Source of the DNA: Amycolatopsis xylanica
GTDB lineage: Bacteria; Actinomycetota; Actinomycetes; Mycobacteriales; Pseudonocardiaceae
Assembly: GCF_900107045.1 (NCBI RefSeq)
Contig: NZ_FNON01000001.1
Coordinates: 372,001-436,000, forward strand
Reading direction: 5' to 3'
DNA length: 64,000 nt
The number at the start of each line of letters is the position of its first letter. The first letter of the stretch is position 1. The notes beneath the pieces are model-generated. The model worked only from the letters and a program-made list of their open reading frames with translations. It was not told the origin of the DNA and did no database searches. Shown one piece after another: positions 61,245-64,000 of this stretch. The position numbers and the translations under genes are program-made.

Positions 61245-62140
61245 CAGAAGTACCCTTCCTTCTTCCGGTCTTCCATGCCCGCCTCGGAAATCCGGTCGTC
61301 GGCCCTGGTCGCGCCGCGCTCGGTGACCCGGCTGGCCGCGGTCTCGGCGACGACCTCGGCCGCGGTCGCCGCGGTGGATTCCACGCACCCCGTGCACGTC
61401 GCGTCGCCGACGGTCCGGAAGCGCACGGTCGCCTCGTAGGGCTCCTCGCCGGGGCCGGGCGTCACGAACCGGGTGTGCGCGAGCAGCATGCCGTCGCGCT
61501 GGAAGACCTGGCGTTTGTGCGCGTAATAGATGCCGGGCAGCCGGATGTCCTCGGCCTCGATGTACTGCCAGATGTCGAGTTCGGTCCAGTTGGACAGCGG
61601 GAACACCCGGATGTGCTCGCCTTTGCGGTGCTGTCCATTGTAGAGCGACCAGAGTTCGGGGCGCTGCCGTCGCGGATCCCACTGGCCGTGCTCGTCGCGG
61701 AAACTGAACACTCGCTCCTTGGCACGCGCCTTCTCTTCGTCTCGCCTCGCGCCGCCGAAGACGGCGTCGAACCGATGCTCGCCGATCGCGCGCAGCAAGG
61801 TCGCCGTCTGCAACCGGTTCCGGCTCCCGCCGTCGTCGGTGACGCGCCCGGCGTCGATGTCGTCCTGGACTCGCGCCACCAAGAGCCGGGAATCTTGGGT
61901 GCGCGCGTCCCGGAACTCGATCACTTCGTCGAAGTTGTGCCCGGTGTCGACGTGCAGCAAGGGGAACGGGACCGCCGCGGGCCAGAACGCCTTGGCCGCC
62001 ACGTGCAGCATGACGACCGAGTCCTTGCCGCCGGAGAACAACAGCACCGGCCGCTCGAAGGTCGCGGCGACCTCACGGAAGACGTGCACCGCCTCCGCTT
62101 CGAGCGTATCCAGATGGGAGAGCTCGTACGCTGTGGTCAC
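61244..62140 (-). CDS. cysD: Sulfate adenylyltransferase subunit 2
   Basis: 298-residue PP-loop adenylyltransferase. The ATP-binding motif is '[17 protein letters not shown]', followed by '[16 protein letters not shown]', '[22 protein letters not shown]', '[11 protein letters not shown]' and '[15 protein letters not shown]'. It forms APS from sulfate and ATP together with CysN, starting sulfate assimilation or PAPS formation. The GTG at 62140 lies only eight bases after a -10 element, so the mRNA is probably leaderless. It is the first gene of the cysD-cysNC operon. Confidence 0.95.
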   Translation of the reverse strand: MTTAYELSHLDTLEAEAVHVFREVAATFERPVLLFSGGKDSVVMLHVAAKAFWPAAVPFPLLHVDTGHNFDEVIEFRDARTQDSRLLVARVQDDIDAGRVTDDGGSRNRLQTATLLRAIGEHRFDAVFGGARRDEEKARAKERVFSFRDEHGQWDPRRQRPELWSLYNGQHRKGEHIRVFPLSNWTELDIWQYIEAEDIRLPGIYYAHKRQVFQRDGMLLAHTRFVTPGPGEEPYEATVRFRTVGDATCTGCVESTAATAAEVVAETAASRVTERGATRADDRISEAGMEDRKKEGYF

Positions 62141-62148
62141 GAGCGAAA

Positions 62149-62178
62149 AAACTAGAACAAGTTCTTGCGGTCGGTCAA
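62149..62178 (-). promoter_or_regulatory. cysD promoter with embedded palindrome
   Basis: On the minus strand, -35 TTGACC (62178-62173), an 18-base spacer and -10 TAGTTT (62154-62149). The spacer ends in the palindrome AGAAC-N2-GTTCT (62154-62165), which touches the -10, a likely operator for a sulfur-responsive regulator (inference). Confidence 0.6.
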
Positions 62179-62199
62179 CCCCGCGAGGACGCTGTACCC

Positions 62200-62655
62200 A
62201 TGGACCTGGTCGCCCTCGAAGAGCTCAAGCGGCTCAAGTACCGCTACCTCCGCTGCCTCGACCTGAAGCTGTGGGACGAGTTCGAAGCCACCCTCGCCCC
62301 CGACGCCACCGCCGACTACGGCGAGCACCTGCGGTTCGGCAGCCGCGCGGAGATAGTCAAGTTCATGCGCACCTGGCTGGAGTCGGACATCATCACCGTC
62401 CACCACTGCCATCACCCCGAGCTGGAGATCGACGGCTCGACGGCCACGGGCACCTGGTGCCTGGACGACACGATCATCGTCCCGGAGCACCGCGTGATGA
62501 TCCGCGGCTCCGCGTTCTACGAGGACACCTACGTCCGCTCGGAGTCCGGCTGGCGGATCTCGCGCACCGGATACCTGCGGACCTACGAGTCGACGGTGTC
62601 GCTGGACGACATGCCGAGCTTCAAGCTGACGGCCAACCGCTGGGCTGCGGGTTAG
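62200..62655 (+). CDS. SnoaL-like (NTF2 fold) protein
   Basis: 151 residues matching the SnoaL-like/NTF2 superfamily. It has an N-terminal helix 'VALEELKRLKYRYLRCLDLKLWDEFEATLAPDATADYG', then alternating strands with 'TVHHCHHPELEIDGSTATGTWCLDDTI' and 'YEDTYVRSESGWRISRTGYLRTYE'. Family members are cyclases, dehydratases or isomerases of small polyketides and steroids, or have no known function. It is divergent from cysD, and no polyketide gene touches it. Confidence 0.78.
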   Translation: MDLVALEELKRLKYRYLRCLDLKLWDEFEATLAPDATADYGEHLRFGSRAEIVKFMRTWLESDIITVHHCHHPELEIDGSTATGTWCLDDTIIVPEHRVMIRGSAFYEDTYVRSESGWRISRTGYLRTYESTVSLDDMPSFKLTANRWAAG

Positions 62656-62678
62656 CGCGTGCCGGAACAGAATGGGGC

Positions 62679-63026
62679 ATGGAACCGCTGCGACGGCTGC
62701 GTGAGTTGTGCCTGGCGCTGCCCGAGGTGACCGAGCGGCTCAACCATGGCGAACCCGCGTGGGCCGTACGCGGGAAAACGCTGGTCACGTACTCGGAGCG
62801 CAAGCCGGAGGGCAGGGTCGGCTTCTGGTGCCCGGCGCGCCCCGGCGAACTCGAGGCGCTGGTCGCGGCGGAGCCGGAGCGCTTCTTCGAGCCGCCGTTC
62901 GGCGGGACCGGCTGGGTGGGCGTCTACCTGGACGTTCCGGCCGACTGGGCCGAGTTCGAGGAACTCATCACCGAGGCCTACCGCCTCATCGCGCCCCAGA
63001 AGCTGGTCGCCAAGCTGGGGTCGTGA
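62679..63026 (+). CDS. MmcQ/YjbR family protein
   Basis: 115 residues with the MmcQ/YjbR DNA-binding-like fold signature ('LRELCLALPEVTERLNHGEPAWAVRGKTLVTYS', 'FFEPPFGGTGWVGVYLD', 'ELITEAYRLIAPQKLVAKL'). The function is unknown; the fold is CyaY-like. It lies 23 bases after the SnoaL-like gene. Its last codons and TGA (GGG TCG TGA) are part of the left arm of a GTCGTGAG palindrome. Confidence 0.82.
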   Translation: MEPLRRLRELCLALPEVTERLNHGEPAWAVRGKTLVTYSERKPEGRVGFWCPARPGELEALVAAEPERFFEPPFGGTGWVGVYLDVPADWAEFEELITEAYRLIAPQKLVAKLGS

Positions 63027-63342
63027 GTGTTTTGGCCGGTTATTGAGGGGGAACGCAAAGGTGGCGTGACTGTCGGCTTGGGCTCGGGGGTCGTGAGTGG
63101 TACGGCCGGTTCTAACCGGCCTAAACACTCACGACCCCCGAGGGACCCGCCTCGCAGTCGGTGGGCTTGGGTCAGGGCCTCCCTCACCCGAACCCACCGA
63201 GTCAGGGCCTCCCTCACCCGAAATATCGGGTGAGGGAGGCCCTGACCACCTGCAACCGGGTGAGGAAGGCCCTCACCCAGCCGCATCGGGCACGCCACAT
63301 TTGCCCTTCCCCTCAATAACCGCCCGCAACACTCACGACCCC
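63017..63342. repeat. Nested palindrome block
   Basis: Imperfect outer arms of about 52 bases at 63017-63070 and 63291-63342 (sharing GGGGTCGTGAGTGTT, CGGTTATTGAGGGG and GTGGCGTG) enclose a complete GTCGTGAG palindrome (63086-63139). They also enclose several direct and inverted copies of TCAGGGCCTCCCTCACCCG (63161-63280). The left arm includes the stop codon of the MmcQ gene. There is no gene in the block. Confidence 0.75.
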
Positions 63343-63348
63343 GAAGTG

Positions 63349-64000
63349 TCAGCCGCCGACGGAGGCGGTGACTTTGGCGGCGACGTCGGTCAGGGCTTGG
63401 CCACGGCGGGCGATCTCGGCGCCCGTGATGGTCGTGCCGACCGACAGCGTGAGCACCAGCTCCTGGGCGCCCGTGGCGTTGAACGTCGGCGCTGCGATGA
63501 AGTTGACCGGCTGCTTCTTGCGGGGAGCCAAATCCTCGGCGAGGTAGAAGCGTTCGCCCAGGTTGGAGACCATCTGGCCGACCAGGTCCCGTACCTCGGC
63601 CGGCAGCTCGTACGCCGCGACCCCGGCCAGCAGCGAGTGCAGCCGCACGCCGGCCAGTGTCAGGCTTTCCACCAGGTACCCGCGCTCGCGGCATTCGGCG
63701 ACGACCTGGCGCAGGCGGCCCCGGTTCAGCTTGACCGGCAGGGTCGGCGGCTTCGCGAGCCAGCGCTCGAACTCGGCGTCGGGGCCCCACAACACGTACA
63801 TCAGGCCGACCGGGGGAGCGAACGGGTAACGCTGGCCTGCCACGCCGGGGCCGGTCCGTTCCAGCACCACGATCTGGTCGCCGACGACGGCCGATGCCGA
63901 GCAAACGCACGAGTAGCGCTCGGCCAGCTCCTCGAGTAGCGGCCGCGCCAGGCCTGCCGCGGTGAAGCCTTCCTGGGCAACGCGACCGGCCGTGATCAGG
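63349..64000 (-). CDS. IclR-type transcriptional regulator, 5' part outside the window
   Basis: About 217 C-terminal residues; the frame is open to the window edge, so the start is not visible. The IclR effector domain is recognisable: 'ELAERYSCVCSASAVVGDQIVVLERTG', 'RYPFAPPVGLMYVLWGPDAEFERWL' and the end 'VNFIAAPTFNATGAQELVLTLSVG...GQALTDVAAKVTASVGG'. The N-terminal winged helix must lie beyond the edge. It could control the upstream neighbour outside the window. The assignment rests on the domain pattern only. Confidence 0.65.
   Translation of the reverse strand, partial: LITAGRVAQEGFTAAGLARPLLEELAERYSCVCSASAVVGDQIVVLERTGPGVAGQRYPFAPPVGLMYVLWGPDAEFERWLAKPPTLPVKLNRGRLRQVVAECRERGYLVESLTLAGVRLHSLLAGVAAYELPAEVRDLVGQMVSNLGERFYLAEDLAPRKKQPVNFIAAPTFNATGAQELVLTLSVGTTITGAEIARRGQALTDVAAKVTASVGG

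Overview
The window is a stretch of actinomycete chromosome. It is very GC-rich, with frequent GTG/TTG starts, tightly overlapping ATGA/GTGA gene junctions and several apparently leaderless genes. Gene content and order point to the Pseudonocardiales (Amycolatopsis-like; genus is inference). It carries phosphatidylinositol mannoside genes (pgsA-patA-pimA) and the conserved block pdxS ... pdxT-yebC ... ruvCAB ... yajC-secD-secF-apt-rel ... ppiB-glyoxalase II-like, in the order known from mycobacteria.

Layout. 1-1.6 kb: the 3' part of a superfamily 1 helicase-nuclease. 1.7-2.9 kb: YceI/MarR divergent pair with twin operators. 3.0-6.1 kb: PIM lipid operon. 6.1-9.0 kb: an AT-richer two-gene unit on the minus strand, with a tiny secreted protein coupled to a STAND NTPase with TPRs. 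9.0-14.3 kb: XdhC-like protein, EF-G2, Tat-exported flavin oxidase, ArsR regulator. 14.4-21.5 kb: pdxS and pdxT, separated by about 5.6 kb of accessory genes (membrane protein, kelch, LysR, small secreted proteins, XRE-cupin regulator with AzlCD). 21.6-35.6 kb: housekeeping (YebC, RuvCAB, SecDF-YajC, Apt, Rel, PpiB). 36.2-42.9 kb: YibE/F membrane protein, IclR/oxidoreductase/enolase-superfamily catabolic module, GlxA-type regulator and DJ-1/PfpI protein.

43.5-58.8 kb is the most distinctive part: one head-to-tail, translationally coupled operon. It encodes a two-subunit iterative PUFA-synthase-like polyketide synthase (NMO-like x2, KS, AT, ACP, ACP, KR; then KS, AT, DH, phosphopantetheinyl transferase), a free ACP, an alpha/beta hydrolase with a cysteine nucleophile, a GT1 glycosyltransferase and an ABC exporter. 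The gene set reads as synthesis, release, glycosylation and export of a long-chain polyketide or fatty glycolipid. It resembles in logic the heterocyst glycolipid pathway of cyanobacteria and the PUFA-synthase-like loci annotated in streptomycetes. Beyond it lie an ArsC-like protein, the PAPS-forming CysD/CysNC pair, a SnoaL-like protein, an MmcQ/YjbR protein and a window-truncated IclR regulator.

The intergenic spaces are also unusual. At least six families of dispersed palindromic or composite repeats sit mainly at gene 3' ends. One family (core GTCGTGAGTG...CCGGTTCTAACCGG...CACTCACGAC) supplies the stop codon of five genes. Another occurs both as a terminator-like hairpin and in frame inside the synthase. 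A 21-bp-period array, four units direct and three and a half inverted, follows the glycolipid operon. No tRNA, rRNA, CRISPR array, transposase or integrase was seen.
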